The notes under the pieces were generated by a model that had not been told where the DNA came from, made no database searches, and was given only the letters and a program-made list of their open reading frames with translations. From Dialister hominis (lineage in GTDB: Bacteria; Bacillota; Negativicutes; Veillonellales; Dialisteraceae), in the NCBI RefSeq assembly GCF_007164725.1, contig NZ_AP019697.1, forward strand, positions 1,771,501-1,835,500: a stretch of DNA of 64,000 nucleotides, read 5' to 3'. Made by a program: the position numbers and the translations under genes. Each line of letters begins with the position of its first letter. The first letter of the stretch is position 1. Of the stretch, positions 1 to 8,821 are shown piece after piece.

Positions 1-140
1 CGTGCGGTCAGGCCGAACTTCTTCATGATGCCCGACTGACGAAGAAGCATACGCTTGTGCACCTGCCCCAGGTTGTAGGTCAGCCCCAGCTTGTCGCTGT
101 TGTTCAGATCTTCCGCTCTTAAATGAATCTGTTTCTTCAT
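1..140 (-). CDS. partial gene, product unknown (N-terminus only)
   Basis: An ATG at 140 opens a frame that runs off the left edge without a stop, about 46 codons, beginning MKKQIHLRAEDLNNSD. A purine-rich stretch (GGGTGAGAG) lies a few bases upstream and can serve as the ribosome binding site. The visible part is basic and polar with no signal peptide or membrane segment. I do not recognise the family. The 194 bases between it and the next gene are AT-rich. A possible -10 (TATAAT on the minus strand, near 255-260) lacks a good -35. Confidence 0.55.
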   Translation of the reverse strand, partial: MKKQIHLRAEDLNNSDKLGLTYNLGQVHKRMLLRQSGIMKKFGLTA

Positions 141-334
141 AGCTCTCACCCTTTCGATTATTGATTAACGCTCCATAAGGATAGGTATCCGGTCATGCGC
201 TCTGGTCCATAGTCATGTAAATATGCAAATCATTCTTATAAAACAATTGCAATTATTATACTACGTTCCCCCGAATTAGAAAAGGCGGATTTCATGATTG
301 TCATGAAGTCCCCTGTCACCGGGCCCGGCTTTTG

Positions 335-817
335 TCAGGCATTCCACGATAATTCTATGGGATCCGAGGCAACGGGAAGACCGCTTTCCGTAACGGTCCA
401 CCGGTCATCACGGCCGATTTCAGCGGAATACTCATGTTGACCCATGCGTATCTGAAAATAAACACGTCCATTCGATTCCCTTCTATAGACTGAGAACCGG
501 TGATCCGTGACGCGGCAGCTTCCCTGCCAGACGACGTTCATGTTCTGCCGGATGATCAGAAACATCCTCGCGCCTTCTGTGTACTCATGAAATTCCGTCA
601 GACGGCCGAAACCGTCATTAAAGAAAAACGTAGTCTCCTGCTTTCCCGTCCCGTCTTCCGTGAAGAGTGAACGAGTGCTGAATTCCTGATTTCCTTTTTC
701 TTCCAGATCGTAAGCGGAATGAGCAATCACCGCCCTGTCCCCCGCCGCTTCTGCCTGCGTCCCGGCTGCTGCCAGGCCAAGTATTAGCACGATGCTCCAT
801 ACACAGCGAAATTTCAT
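335..817 (-). CDS. small secreted protein, unknown function
   Basis: The product is 160 residues with a clear signal peptide: MKFR, a hydrophobic stretch of about 15 residues, then cleavage near AQAEA. The mature part holds a HSAYDLEEKG segment and several aromatic beta-like strands and has no transmembrane helix, so it is probably periplasmic or cell-surface. I chose the ATG at 817 over the in-frame ATG at 832 because AGGAGG sits five bases upstream of 817 and lies inside the longer reading. I do not recognise a domain. It stands alone between a divergent-looking AT-rich region and the partial gene at the left edge. Confidence 0.6.
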   Translation of the reverse strand: MKFRCVWSIVLILGLAAAGTQAEAAGDRAVIAHSAYDLEEKGNQEFSTRSLFTEDGTGKQETTFFFNDGFGRLTEFHEYTEGARMFLIIRQNMNVVWQGSCRVTDHRFSVYRRESNGRVYFQIRMGQHEYSAEIGRDDRWTVTESGLPVASDPIELSWNA

Positions 818-1038
818 GCATACCTCCTGCATGATTGGTATATAAGTATACTGTATATATTATAAAATATCGAACGCGCTATAGGAAGAAAAATATACGA
901 TTTATTCACAGCGGATAAAAACCGCCAGAACATAGCTATCTATTATATATTTCACGTTTTCTTGTAATGGGGTATAAATAGATTTTATACAATGTGAAAT
1001 CCTTTTGCACGTGATATCCTGCATCTTGCCCCTTGATC

Positions 1039-1079
1039 GTTGACAAATTTAAATTTCCCTAAATTGAGTCATTGTCAAC
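1039..1079. repeat. 8-bp inverted repeat with 25-base spacer
   Basis: GTTGACAA at 1039-1046 is matched by its exact complement TTGTCAAC at 1072-1079. The spacer is AT-rich. It lies 20 bases beyond the stop of the GNAT gene inside an AT-rich stretch (818-1098) that holds no gene. It could be a terminator arm or a protein binding site. No T-tract follows on the minus strand, so a terminator is the weaker reading. Confidence 0.4.
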
Positions 1080-1098
1080 ACGGTCAATTCTGTCATTC

Positions 1099-1590
1099 TC
1101 AAAATGTGAGGCGCATCTGGTACCAGGTGACATTCCCGTGGGAGGAGTTTGATTTTCCTTCATTTTCAAAGCCGAACTTTGCGTAATAGTGAATGAGCTC
1201 TTCTTTGCAGGTGAGAACGATTCCTTTCCTGCCCTGTTTTTTCGCGTCTTCTTTCATGGCTTCGATGAGGCGGCCGGCAAGACCAAGTCTCCGATAGGAT
1301 GGGAGTGTGTTCAGCCCGAATATCATCTGCCAGTCCCCCGCTTCATCATGGAGGGAGGCATCGGCATACATCTCATCCCTAAGGTCTTTCTCATTTGTCA
1401 CCATGCCGTCAATGAAGCCGGTCAAAATTCCGTCCGCATAAAGAAGGAAGAAATGGGAAGGATAGACGGAAAGGCGCGCAGCGATTTCTTCAGCCGTGGC
1501 AGCTTCTGCCGGCGGAAAGCATGCAGTCTCAACGTCCGCTAAATCCGCGGCATCGTCTGCTTTCCCTTTTCTTATCATGATTTCCATCAT
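1099..1590 (-). CDS. GNAT family N-acetyltransferase
   Basis: The protein is 163 residues, the usual length for a single GNAT domain, which transfers acetyl from acetyl-CoA to an amine. The acetyl-CoA loop is visible as LPSYRRLGLAGRLI near residue 100, followed by an alpha helix (EAMKEDAKKQGRKGIVL) and the C-terminal YYAKFGFENEG strand-turn typical of the fold. The layout resembles the arylalkylamine/serotonin N-acetyltransferase-like branch, but the substrate cannot be read from the sequence. GGAGG lies upstream of the ATG at 1590. It is monocistronic, downstream of the RND operon on the same strand and separated from it by 134 AT-rich bases. Confidence 0.85.
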   Translation of the reverse strand: MMEIMIRKGKADDAADLADVETACFPPAEAATAEEIAARLSVYPSHFFLLYADGILTGFIDGMVTNEKDLRDEMYADASLHDEAGDWQMIFGLNTLPSYRRLGLAGRLIEAMKEDAKKQGRKGIVLTCKEELIHYYAKFGFENEGKSNSSHGNVTWYQMRLTF

Positions 1591-1724
1591 TCATAACCTC
1601 CGCCAAACATTAATACATCTCGTATTATAGGTATGTATTCAGATACCCCATGGGTTATAATATACGTTTCATTTATATTGTATAAAATTTTATTATATCG
1701 CTTATGAATTTTTGCTATTAAAAA

Positions 1725-4700
1725 TCATCCATTTTGAGTTTGTGGGTTTGTGCTTTCGTCACTCAAATTTCTCTTTGTGTGACGTTCCGTCAAAAGGTAA
1801 ATCAATGGTACGACGACGAGTGTCAGAAGCGTCGAGGTTGTGAGACCACCGATCAAAACGACGCCCATGGACTGGCGGAGCTCTGCGCCGGCGCCAAGGC
1901 CGAGGGCGACAGGTAGCATGCCGAGGATGGTCGAGAGTGTTGTCATGCAGATCGGACGAAGACGGAGCGAGCACGCTTCAAGGATCGCAGACTTCACATC
2001 CTTGCCCCTGTCTCTTGCCTGGTTGGCATAGTCGACAAGGAGGATGGCATTCTTCGTGACAAGGCCGAGCAGCATCGTGAAACCGATGAGGGACATCATG
2101 TTTGCCGTCTGGTTGGCCAGAAGGAGCGCAAGCACGGCACCGATGACCGCGAAAGGAAGACTCATCATGATGACAAGCGGCTGGCGGAAGCTTTCAAATT
2201 CTGCACCGAGCACCATGTAAATAAGGATGATGGCAAGGATGACGGCTTTTGCAATTTCTTTGAAGACGCGGCCCATCATGTCCGAGTCGCCGATCAGCTT
2301 GTAATTGTAGCCGATTTCCATATTCATATCCGGAATAATCTTGTTCTGGATTTCACTCAGCAGTTCACCGGAAGAAATGCCGGCAGCATTCGCATAAACG
2401 GCAATCTGTCTCTGGCGTCCTTCGCGGCCGATACGGGTCGGGCCCGAGGAGAGCGTGACATCGGCAATATCACCCAGGCGGACGAAGGTGCCGTTCGTCG
2501 TGGAGACGCGAAGGTTCTGCACGTCGGAAAGCGTCCTTCTGTCGTCCTTTCCCATCTGGAGGATGATATCGTAGTCATCGTTTCCGATCGTGTAGGAATG
2601 ACTCGTGCTCTTGCCCTGGAAGGCATACTGCACGACTTTGCCGACTTCTGTATTATCAAGGCCCAGCTGGCTTGCCTTGAGCTGATTCAGGCGAACAACG
2701 ATTTCAGGCTCCGGAGAGATGCCGACGACTTCGACATCCGTTGCACCCGGCACCTGGCGGATGCGTTCGGCAAGATCGTTCGCATACCCCGTCAGTTTCT
2801 TCAAATCACTTCCGCGAAGGCCGATCTGGACAGGACGCGGATCATTGCGGCCGCCCTGGTTTGTGACGACACCGACCTGCATCGTGCCGATGTCCGAGAA
2901 TTTATTTCTAAGGTCTGCCATGATTTCCGTCATGGAGCGGTCTCTTTCATCGAGCGGCTTCAGCTTGATATTGATGCCGCCTTCATTGACAGGCGTTCTT
3001 GTGCCGCCCAGCCACATAGAAGAAACGCGGACTTCCGGCTCTTCCAGAATCGTTTCTTCCAATGGCTTGGACCATTCCTCCATCTGGAGAAGGCCCACGC
3101 CCGGAGGCGCTTTCAAGTTGACACGGAATTCACCCGAGTCATAGACAGGCTGCAGCTCAGTCCCTACGAACGGGATGAGGAGCAGGTTGAAACCAAGCGT
3201 TGCCACGGCGATGAGGACGATCTTCCACGGACGCTCGACGGCATACATCATGAAACGGTTATAGACAAGACGGATTCTCTCAAACCCGAAATTGAACTTG
3301 CGAAGGATCATGCTGACGATTCTCGGCCGTCCCTTGGTACTCACATCAGGAAGCTTCAGCCAGTAGGCGGAAAGCATCGGCGTCAGTGTATAGGCGCAGA
3401 TCGTCGAGAAGACGACGGCGCAGGCGACGGTCAGCCCGAACTGCTTGAAGTACTGCCCGATTGTCTCACCCATGCTGCCGATCGGCACGAATACCGCCAG
3501 AAGGGACATGGATGTGGCAAGGATGGCCAGCATCAGTTCCTTCGTCGCATCGGCAGAGGCAATCTTCGGCCGCTTGCCGAGCTCCATGTGGCGGAAAATA
3601 TTTTCAACAAGGACGATGGCATCGTCGATCAAAAAACCCACGGCCAGCGAAAGGCCCATGAGGGACATGTTATTCATCGTGAAATCGAGCGTCCGCATCA
3701 GGAAGAAGGTCGAGATGACGGACACAGGGATGGCGAGGCCGCCGATGATCGTCGCGCGAAGGTCCCCTAAGAAGAGGTACGTGATGAGGAGCGCGAGGAA
3801 CCCGCCGAAAATGATCGTGTTCCATACGTCCCCTACGTTCTCGCGGATGAAGAGGGACTGGTCATTGATGATATTGACTTTGATATCCGGAGGGAGGTCG
3901 CTCTTCTCGATGGCAGAGAGCTCTTCATTGACGCTGTCGATGACATTGACCGTATTCGTCCTCGACTGCTTCCTGACAGACATGAGGACAGACGGCACAC
4001 CGTTCGTGCGGGAGTACGTTTCTTCGTCTTCCCAAGCATCTTCGACATCAGCGACATCGGTCAGGTAGACCGGCTTCCCGTTGATATTGGCCACGACGAT
4101 GTTCTTGAAATCATCGATCGTATTGAGCTTGCCCATCGTGCGGACGGTAATTGTATTGTGGTCGTCACGGATCTTGCCGCCCGGGGTATTAAGGTTCGCA
4201 TTATTGACCTTGGCCAAGATTGTCTGGAAAGAAATGCCGTATGCTTTGAGCTTTTCCGAATTGACATGCACCTTCACTGCGCGGTCGGATGCACCGTGGA
4301 CATTGACATCAGCAACGCCCTCGACCATCTGCAGGCGGTCGACGACGGAATCATTCAGGAGGCGGCGGATTTCCCCCGTACTCCTTGTGTCCGAAGAAAA
4401 GGAATATGTAGCGACAGGGCTTGATGCCGAATCGAAACGCGCAACGACTGGTTCATCGATGTCGTCAGGCAGACGTTTCCTCACGCCTGCCACTTTTTCG
4501 CGTACTTCGGACGCCATCTGTCTTGGATCCGTACCAATCTCAAATTCCAGCACCGTCTGGGAATATCCTTCACGGATGGTGCTGGTGATCGTCTTGATGC
4601 CAGAGACCTGGCTGATGCGGTTTTCTATAGGTTTGGTGACGAGCGTCTCCATTTCCTCCGGCGCCGTGCCTTCGTAGGTGACGGTGACGGCGACGAGCGG

Positions 4701-4820
4701 GAGATCGACGTCCGGATAGAGGTCGACGCCAAGCTTCGGGTACGACCACAGCCCGAATACCACGAAGACCAGGATGAACATGGTCGTGAATACGGGCCTG
4801 TTGATGAATGTCTTGATCAT
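1725..4820 (-). CDS. RND multidrug efflux permease (AcrB/HAE1 type)
   Basis: At 1031 residues this has the length of a full inner-membrane RND pump, which exports drugs or other hydrophobic compounds using the proton gradient. The N-terminus (IKTFINRPVFTTMF) is the usual first membrane helix. The proton-relay aspartates of TM4 are present at about 399-400 (FLIDDAIVLVEN) and the matching lysine of TM10 is in GLVTKNAILLVDYAN. Large periplasmic loops follow TM1 and TM7. It starts 15 bases after the adaptor gene stops, with GGGGGAG upstream, so the two form an operon. No TolC-type outer-membrane gene is in the window, so the third component must lie elsewhere. Substrates are unknown. Confidence 0.95.
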   Translation of the reverse strand: MIKTFINRPVFTTMFILVFVVFGLWSYPKLGVDLYPDVDLPLVAVTVTYEGTAPEEMETLVTKPIENRISQVSGIKTITSTIREGYSQTVLEFEIGTDPRQMASEVREKVAGVRKRLPDDIDEPVVARFDSASSPVATYSFSSDTRSTGEIRRLLNDSVVDRLQMVEGVADVNVHGASDRAVKVHVNSEKLKAYGISFQTILAKVNNANLNTPGGKIRDDHNTITVRTMGKLNTIDDFKNIVVANINGKPVYLTDVADVEDAWEDEETYSRTNGVPSVLMSVRKQSRTNTVNVIDSVNEELSAIEKSDLPPDIKVNIINDQSLFIRENVGDVWNTIIFGGFLALLITYLFLGDLRATIIGGLAIPVSVISTFFLMRTLDFTMNNMSLMGLSLAVGFLIDDAIVLVENIFRHMELGKRPKIASADATKELMLAILATSMSLLAVFVPIGSMGETIGQYFKQFGLTVACAVVFSTICAYTLTPMLSAYWLKLPDVSTKGRPRIVSMILRKFNFGFERIRLVYNRFMMYAVERPWKIVLIAVATLGFNLLLIPFVGTELQPVYDSGEFRVNLKAPPGVGLLQMEEWSKPLEETILEEPEVRVSSMWLGGTRTPVNEGGINIKLKPLDERDRSMTEIMADLRNKFSDIGTMQVGVVTNQGGRNDPRPVQIGLRGSDLKKLTGYANDLAERIRQVPGATDVEVVGISPEPEIVVRLNQLKASQLGLDNTEVGKVVQYAFQGKSTSHSYTIGNDDYDIILQMGKDDRRTLSDVQNLRVSTTNGTFVRLGDIADVTLSSGPTRIGREGRQRQIAVYANAAGISSGELLSEIQNKIIPDMNMEIGYNYKLIGDSDMMGRVFKEIAKAVILAIILIYMVLGAEFESFRQPLVIMMSLPFAVIGAVLALLLANQTANMMSLIGFTMLLGLVTKNAILLVDYANQARDRGKDVKSAILEACSLRLRPICMTTLSTILGMLPVALGLGAGAELRQSMGVVLIGGLTTSTLLTLVVVPLIYLLTERHTKRNLSDESTNPQTQNG

Positions 4821-4835
4821 AGGCTCCCCCTGAAA

Positions 4836-5957
4836 TCAGCCTTCGCCTGATACTTTGACCTGGCCGCCTTCCTTGAACTTATTCTGTCCTCCCGTGATGA
4901 CCTGGTCCTTCTCTGAAAGGCCCGACAGCACTTCGACAAGATTCTCTCCGATATAGCCCGTCGTGATGACCTTCCTCACGGCGTGGCCGTCTTCAATGAC
5001 GTAGACCGTCCTCTGGTCGTCTCTCATGACGATCGCAGACATCGGAATCGTCAGCGCATTGTCCTTCGGGTTCGCCGTGAGCGTCGTATCGGCATACACG
5101 CCGCCGCGGAGCCTTCCATCCGAATTGTCTACGGAAACTTCCGCTTCAAACGTGCGGGCAGGCAGCGTCGCCACCGGGCTGATCCTTGTGATGATGCCCT
5201 GGACAGTCTTATTGTCCCCGCTCATGGACGGGATATGGATCTCGACAGGATTTCCGACAGCAATGCTCTGGACGTACCCTTCCGGCACATCTATCTTGGC
5301 AAGGAGCGTCGAAATATCTGCAATCTGGAAAAGGGCTGTGCCGACCTTGGCATAGTAGCCCTCCTGATAGTACCGTTTCTGGATGATGCCCGGACGCGGC
5401 GTCGTCACCCTCGTGCCGCCTGCCTGGGAGTCTGCGGAATTCAGATTTCCCTGTGCTGCATCCAGCTTGCCCTTCGCATTCTCCAGGGCGAACTGCTTAT
5501 TGTCGAGGCTTTCCTTGGAAATAGCGCCTGCTGCGTAGAGCTTCGTATAACGCGCAAGATCTGCCTGCGCTTTTTCATAATCCGTCTTGGCATCCGCATA
5601 GAGCCCTTTGGCATTGAGAAGCGATGCATCCGTATCTGTCCGGTCAAGGATGGCAAGGACCTCGCCCGCGCTGACAGCATCGCCTTCATTGACGAGCACC
5701 TGTTCGATGCGTCCGTCCACCTTGGCGGCGACATCTGCCTGCCAGACAGGATCAAGCGTCCCCGAGAAGCGGAACTTCGGGACGATCGTCTTTCTCTCAG
5801 GATAAGCCGCCGTCACGACAGCGACCTTCTCCTTGCCGCTTCGGTTCGCCTCGGCTTTCTTCGCCTGGATATTCGCCCAGACGCGCCAGCCGATCAGCGC
5901 CAGAATGACCGCGCACACGATGAGCGCAATCGTTGTCTTTTTATTCTTAAAGTCCAT
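4836..5957 (-). CDS. RND efflux periplasmic adaptor (HlyD/MFP family)
   Basis: This is the 373-residue membrane-fusion subunit that bridges the inner-membrane pump and an outer-membrane channel. It has an N-terminal anchor (residues 8-25), a barrel-sandwich half near 60-95 (WQADVAAKVDGRIEQVLVNEGDAVSAGEVL), an alpha-helical hairpin (about 100-165), the second lipoyl half (TPRPGIIQKRYYQEGYYAKVG), and a beta-barrel/membrane-proximal C-terminus. I start it at 5957, not at the upstream in-frame ATGs, because GGAGG lies seven bases before this codon and only one or two bases from the ATG at 5963. It is the first gene of the pump operon. A terminator from ftsH precedes it. Confidence 0.93.
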   Translation of the reverse strand: MDFKNKKTTIALIVCAVILALIGWRVWANIQAKKAEANRSGKEKVAVVTAAYPERKTIVPKFRFSGTLDPVWQADVAAKVDGRIEQVLVNEGDAVSAGEVLAILDRTDTDASLLNAKGLYADAKTDYEKAQADLARYTKLYAAGAISKESLDNKQFALENAKGKLDAAQGNLNSADSQAGGTRVTTPRPGIIQKRYYQEGYYAKVGTALFQIADISTLLAKIDVPEGYVQSIAVGNPVEIHIPSMSGDNKTVQGIITRISPVATLPARTFEAEVSVDNSDGRLRGGVYADTTLTANPKDNALTIPMSAIVMRDDQRTVYVIEDGHAVRKVITTGYIGENLVEVLSGLSEKDQVITGGQNKFKEGGQVKVSGEG

Positions 5958-6079
5958 GGTCATGCCTCCAGTCAAAAGGCAGCAGCCCGGAGCTGCGAAT
6001 GCATCAGTTTTATTTATTGTACTATACAAGCCCCTTCTTCCATAGAAGGAAATGGAAATTATTCCATAAAGATTCCATG

Positions 6080-6116
6080 AAAAAAGAGGATGCACACTTT
6101 TCATGCACATCCTCTT
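6080..6116 (-). terminator. intrinsic terminator of ftsH
   Basis: Arms at 6084-6096 and 6104-6116 form a 13-bp stem with two G-U pairs on the minus strand, followed by a T-run. It lies 25 bases after the ftsH stop. Confidence 0.85.
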
Positions 6117-6140
6117 CTATTAATTACTGATTACTCTTCG

Positions 6141-8135
6141 TTACCTCTCCAGATTAAGGGGTGGTACGTTCTTGACTGGCTGGGGAGCGCCCGGTGCCGG
6201 AGCATCCTCTTTGGGAGCTTCAGCGGGCGGGGTTTCCGGGACAGATGGAGCAGATGGAGCGGAAGGAGCGGATGGCGCGCTGCCATTTCCTTCGGATGCT
6301 TTCTTCTGTTCTTCTACGATGCCCATGAACTGTTCGCCAGTGATGGTTTCCTTTTCATACAGGAATTTCGCAAGAGCATCGAGTGTTCTTCTGTTGTTTT
6401 CCAGAATCTGGACAGCCTTTTCGTACTGCTTCTTGATGAGGGCAGATACGGCTTTGTCGATTCTTGCCTGAGTTTCAGGCGAGCATGCGAGTGTCGTGTC
6501 TCCGCCGAGGTACTGGTTCGTGACGGTTTCCATAGCGACCATGCCGAATTCATCACTCATGCCGAAGCGTGTGATCATGGCTCTGGCAAGGCGGGTAGCC
6601 TTTTCGATATCGTTGGAAGCGCCGCTTGTGGATGTATGGAATACGACTTCTTCAGCTGCGCGGCCGCCGGTCAGGGTAGCGATCTGGTTTTCCATTTCTT
6701 CCTTGCTCATGAGGTAATGGTTGCCTTCTTCGACCTGCATCGTGTAGCCGAGAGCGCCGCTTGTACGAGGAATGATTGTGATCTTCTGGACAGGAGCGGA
6801 ATGTGTCTGCATGGCAGCCACGAGAGCGTGGCCGATTTCATGGTATGCGACGACGCATTTTTCCTTGTCTGTCAGGATCGCATGCTTCTTCTGGTAGCCT
6901 GCAATGACGACTTCGATGGATTCTTCCATGTCTTCCTGCGTTGCGACTTTTCTGTGGTCGCGGACAGCGCGGAGGGCTGCTTCGTTCACGATGTTCGCAA
7001 GCTCAGCGCCGGATGCGCCGGAAGCCATGCGCGCTACTTTGTCATAATCAATATTCGGAGCTGTCTTGATCTTGGCAGCATGGACCTTGAGGATTTCCAC
7101 GCGGCCCTGAAGGTCTGGGAGGACGACCGGCACCTGGCGGTCGAAACGGCCCGGACGGGTCAGTGCGGGGTCGAGGGATTCCGGACGGTTTGTTGCCGCC
7201 AGAATGATGACGCCTGTGTTTTCTTCGAAGCCGTCCATCTCGGTGAGGAGCTGGTTCAGCGTCTGTTCACGTTCATCATTGCCGCCGATGGAGGTCGCGC
7301 CTCTCTTCTGGCCGATGGCATCGATTTCATCGATGAATACGATACATGGTGCTTTTTCCTTCGCCTGCTTGAAGAGGTCTCTGACCTTGGCTGCGCCCAT
7401 GCCGACGAACATTTCTACGAATTCAGAACCGGAAATGGAGAAGAACGGTACGTTCGATTCCCCTGCGACTGCCTTGGCCAGCATGGTCTTGCCTGTGCCT
7501 GGCGGTCCGACGAGGAGGATGCCCTTCGGCATCTTCGCGCCGATTTCCTTGTACTTGGACGGATTGTGGAGGTATTCGACGACCTCCTGCAAGCCTTCCT
7601 TCGCTTCATCTTCACCGGCTACATCGGCAAAGCGGATGCCGTCTGTCGGTTTGACGAAGATCTTCGCATTGGATTTGCCGAGGCCGAACTGCATGGCTCC
7701 CGGTCCGCCTCCCATGTTTTTCATGAGACGCTTATTCATGTACTGGCCGATCCAGAAGAAAATCAGGATCGGGAGTACCCAGCTGAGCAGGATGGAAAGG
7801 ATCGGGTTCATCTTGTCCACGATCTGTCCGGTGAATGTGACGCCGGAATCATGCAGACGGCTGACGAGCTGCGGGTCATTCATGAGAGCTGTCTTGTAAG
7901 TCTGCTTCGTGTCGCCCTTTTCCGTAAAGAGGATCTGGTTCTCATCCACTTCGACCTTGTCGATCTTCTTCTCATCCGTCAGGTTCATGAATGTCGAGTA
8001 GTCGACTTCCTTCACCTGCTGTTCACGCCATGCAGGCATGACCGCGGAGTTGAACAGAATCACCAGAAGGAAGATGATGACGTAGTACATCAAGACTGGC
8101 TTCTTCGGTGATTTCACCTCATTCATATTATTCAT
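6141..8135 (-). CDS. ftsH: ATP-dependent zinc metalloprotease FtsH
   Basis: FtsH is the membrane-anchored AAA+ protease that degrades misfolded membrane and regulatory proteins. In the 664-residue product, two membrane helices (about 14-34 and 111-131) flank a periplasmic domain. Walker A GPPGTGKT is at 210-217, Walker B IVFIDEID at 265-272 and the SRH region ([21 protein letters not shown]) at about 314-333. The zinc site is HEIGH at 432-436, where most homologues have HEAGH. The tail after about residue 615 is low-complexity, with repeated SAPSAP and PPAEAP units. The ATG at 8135 is preferred to the one at 8165 because AGAAGG lies just upstream. It overlaps the end of the tetR-like gene by eight bases, so the two are translationally coupled. 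Confidence 0.97.
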   Translation of the reverse strand: MNNMNEVKSPKKPVLMYYVIIFLLVILFNSAVMPAWREQQVKEVDYSTFMNLTDEKKIDKVEVDENQILFTEKGDTKQTYKTALMNDPQLVSRLHDSGVTFTGQIVDKMNPILSILLSWVLPILIFFWIGQYMNKRLMKNMGGGPGAMQFGLGKSNAKIFVKPTDGIRFADVAGEDEAKEGLQEVVEYLHNPSKYKEIGAKMPKGILLVGPPGTGKTMLAKAVAGESNVPFFSISGSEFVEMFVGMGAAKVRDLFKQAKEKAPCIVFIDEIDAIGQKRGATSIGGNDEREQTLNQLLTEMDGFEENTGVIILAATNRPESLDPALTRPGRFDRQVPVVLPDLQGRVEILKVHAAKIKTAPNIDYDKVARMASGASGAELANIVNEAALRAVRDHRKVATQEDMEESIEVVIAGYQKKHAILTDKEKCVVAYHEIGHALVAAMQTHSAPVQKITIIPRTSGALGYTMQVEEGNHYLMSKEEMENQIATLTGGRAAEEVVFHTSTSGASNDIEKATRLARAMITRFGMSDEFGMVAMETVTNQYLGGDTTLACSPETQARIDKAVSALIKKQYEKAVQILENNRRTLDALAKFLYEKETITGEQFMGIVEEQKKASEGNGSAPSAPSAPSAPSVPETPPAEAPKEDAPAPGAPQPVKNVPPLNLER

Positions 8136-8688
8136 GGCTTTCCTTCTTTCCTTTACCTTCCACACCGAACAGGAATATGGTCTCCCAATAATCCGCCATC
8201 ATCGCCGAAGCGATCCGGCCCCGGCTTTCTGCTTCAAACAAAGCGGCCATCTCGCCGCCGAAAATTTCCGCCATCACAGCGGCCGGCACATCGACGCGGA
8301 ATTCGCCTCGCTGCTGGCCCTTCAGGAAAAATGCTCTCATCCTGTCGTCATACGAGCAGCGGCATGTGTCCACGCAGCTGTCGCCAGGAAGAGCCGAGCG
8401 GCAGAGGAACATCAGGTACTCGCGGTTGTCGCAGCACCAGCGCATCATTTCCGAAAGCGCATTGCGGCTCGTGATATCCTTCTCCGTAATGGCAAAAAGG
8501 CCTTCGACGACCTCTTCAGCCCTTTCCGTCAGGATTTCTTCTAAATGGTCTTTGGATGAATACACCCTGTAGAATGTCGCTTTGCTGATCCCGGCCGCCG
8601 CTGCCAGATCCCTGGCAGAGCCTCCCGGTTTCGTACAGAGCGCGGAAGCCAGCTTCTTCAATTCGTTTTCTCTGGTCCCCGTTTCCAT
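8128..8688 (-). CDS. TetR/AcrR family transcriptional regulator
   Basis: The product is 186 residues. The N-terminal helix-turn-helix is clear at about 22-50 (GGSARDLAAAAGISKATFYRVYSSKDHLEE), the standard TetR DNA-binding layout, followed by a variable all-helical ligand domain. It starts at 8688 with AGAGAGG upstream and ends inside the first codons of ftsH, so it is the promoter-proximal gene of a regulator-protease operon. A consensus promoter and two palindromes lie directly upstream, which suggests autoregulation that would also control ftsH. The inducing ligand is unknown. RND pumps are often TetR-regulated, and the pump operon lies just downstream, past the ftsH terminator, so it is a possible second target. 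Confidence 0.92.
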   Translation of the reverse strand: METGTRENELKKLASALCTKPGGSARDLAAAAGISKATFYRVYSSKDHLEEILTERAEEVVEGLFAITEKDITSRNALSEMMRWCCDNREYLMFLCRSALPGDSCVDTCRCSYDDRMRAFFLKGQQRGEFRVDVPAAVMAEIFGGEMAALFEAESRGRIASAMMADYWETIFLFGVEGKGKKESHE

Positions 8689-8725
8689 AAAACACCTCTC
8701 TCATTTGCAACTATACTGTATCAAA

Positions 8726-8743
8726 TAAGACACTTCTGTCTTA
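8726..8743. promoter_or_regulatory. candidate TetR operator palindrome
   Basis: TAAGACA (8726-8732) and TGTCTTA (8737-8743) form a perfect 7-bp inverted repeat around CTTC. It lies just downstream of the predicted transcription start and about 38 bases before the regulator's start codon, a typical repressor position. That the adjacent TetR protein binds it is an inference. Confidence 0.6.
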
Positions 8744-8744
8744 G

Positions 8745-8792
8745 ATGAGACAATCATATCATACACATTGAAATGAGTCAATAGTGTCTCAT
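8745..8792 (-). promoter_or_regulatory. tetR-ftsH promoter flanked by an inverted repeat
   Basis: On the minus strand, -35 TTGACT (plus 8776-8781) and -10 TATGAT (plus 8753-8758) are separated by exactly 17 bases. ATGAGACA (8745-8752) abuts the -10 and its exact complement TGTCTCAT (8785-8792) lies three bases beyond the -35, so the whole promoter sits between matching half-sites. These share the GACA/TGTC core with the palindrome at 8726-8743. Confidence 0.7.
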
Positions 8793-8821
8793 GTGAAACC
8801 TGAGAGTCTTTTTTGAGACCC

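Noticed and set aside
2598-3770. 390-codon plus-strand frame opposite the RND permease
   Set aside because: Composition (Arg/His/Asp-rich, no motifs) is that of a shadow frame of a well-conserved gene.
6090-8111. 673-codon open frame on the plus strand opposite ftsH
   Set aside because: It is the antisense shadow of ftsH: Cys/Phe/Asp-rich composition, no ribosome site and no family resemblance.
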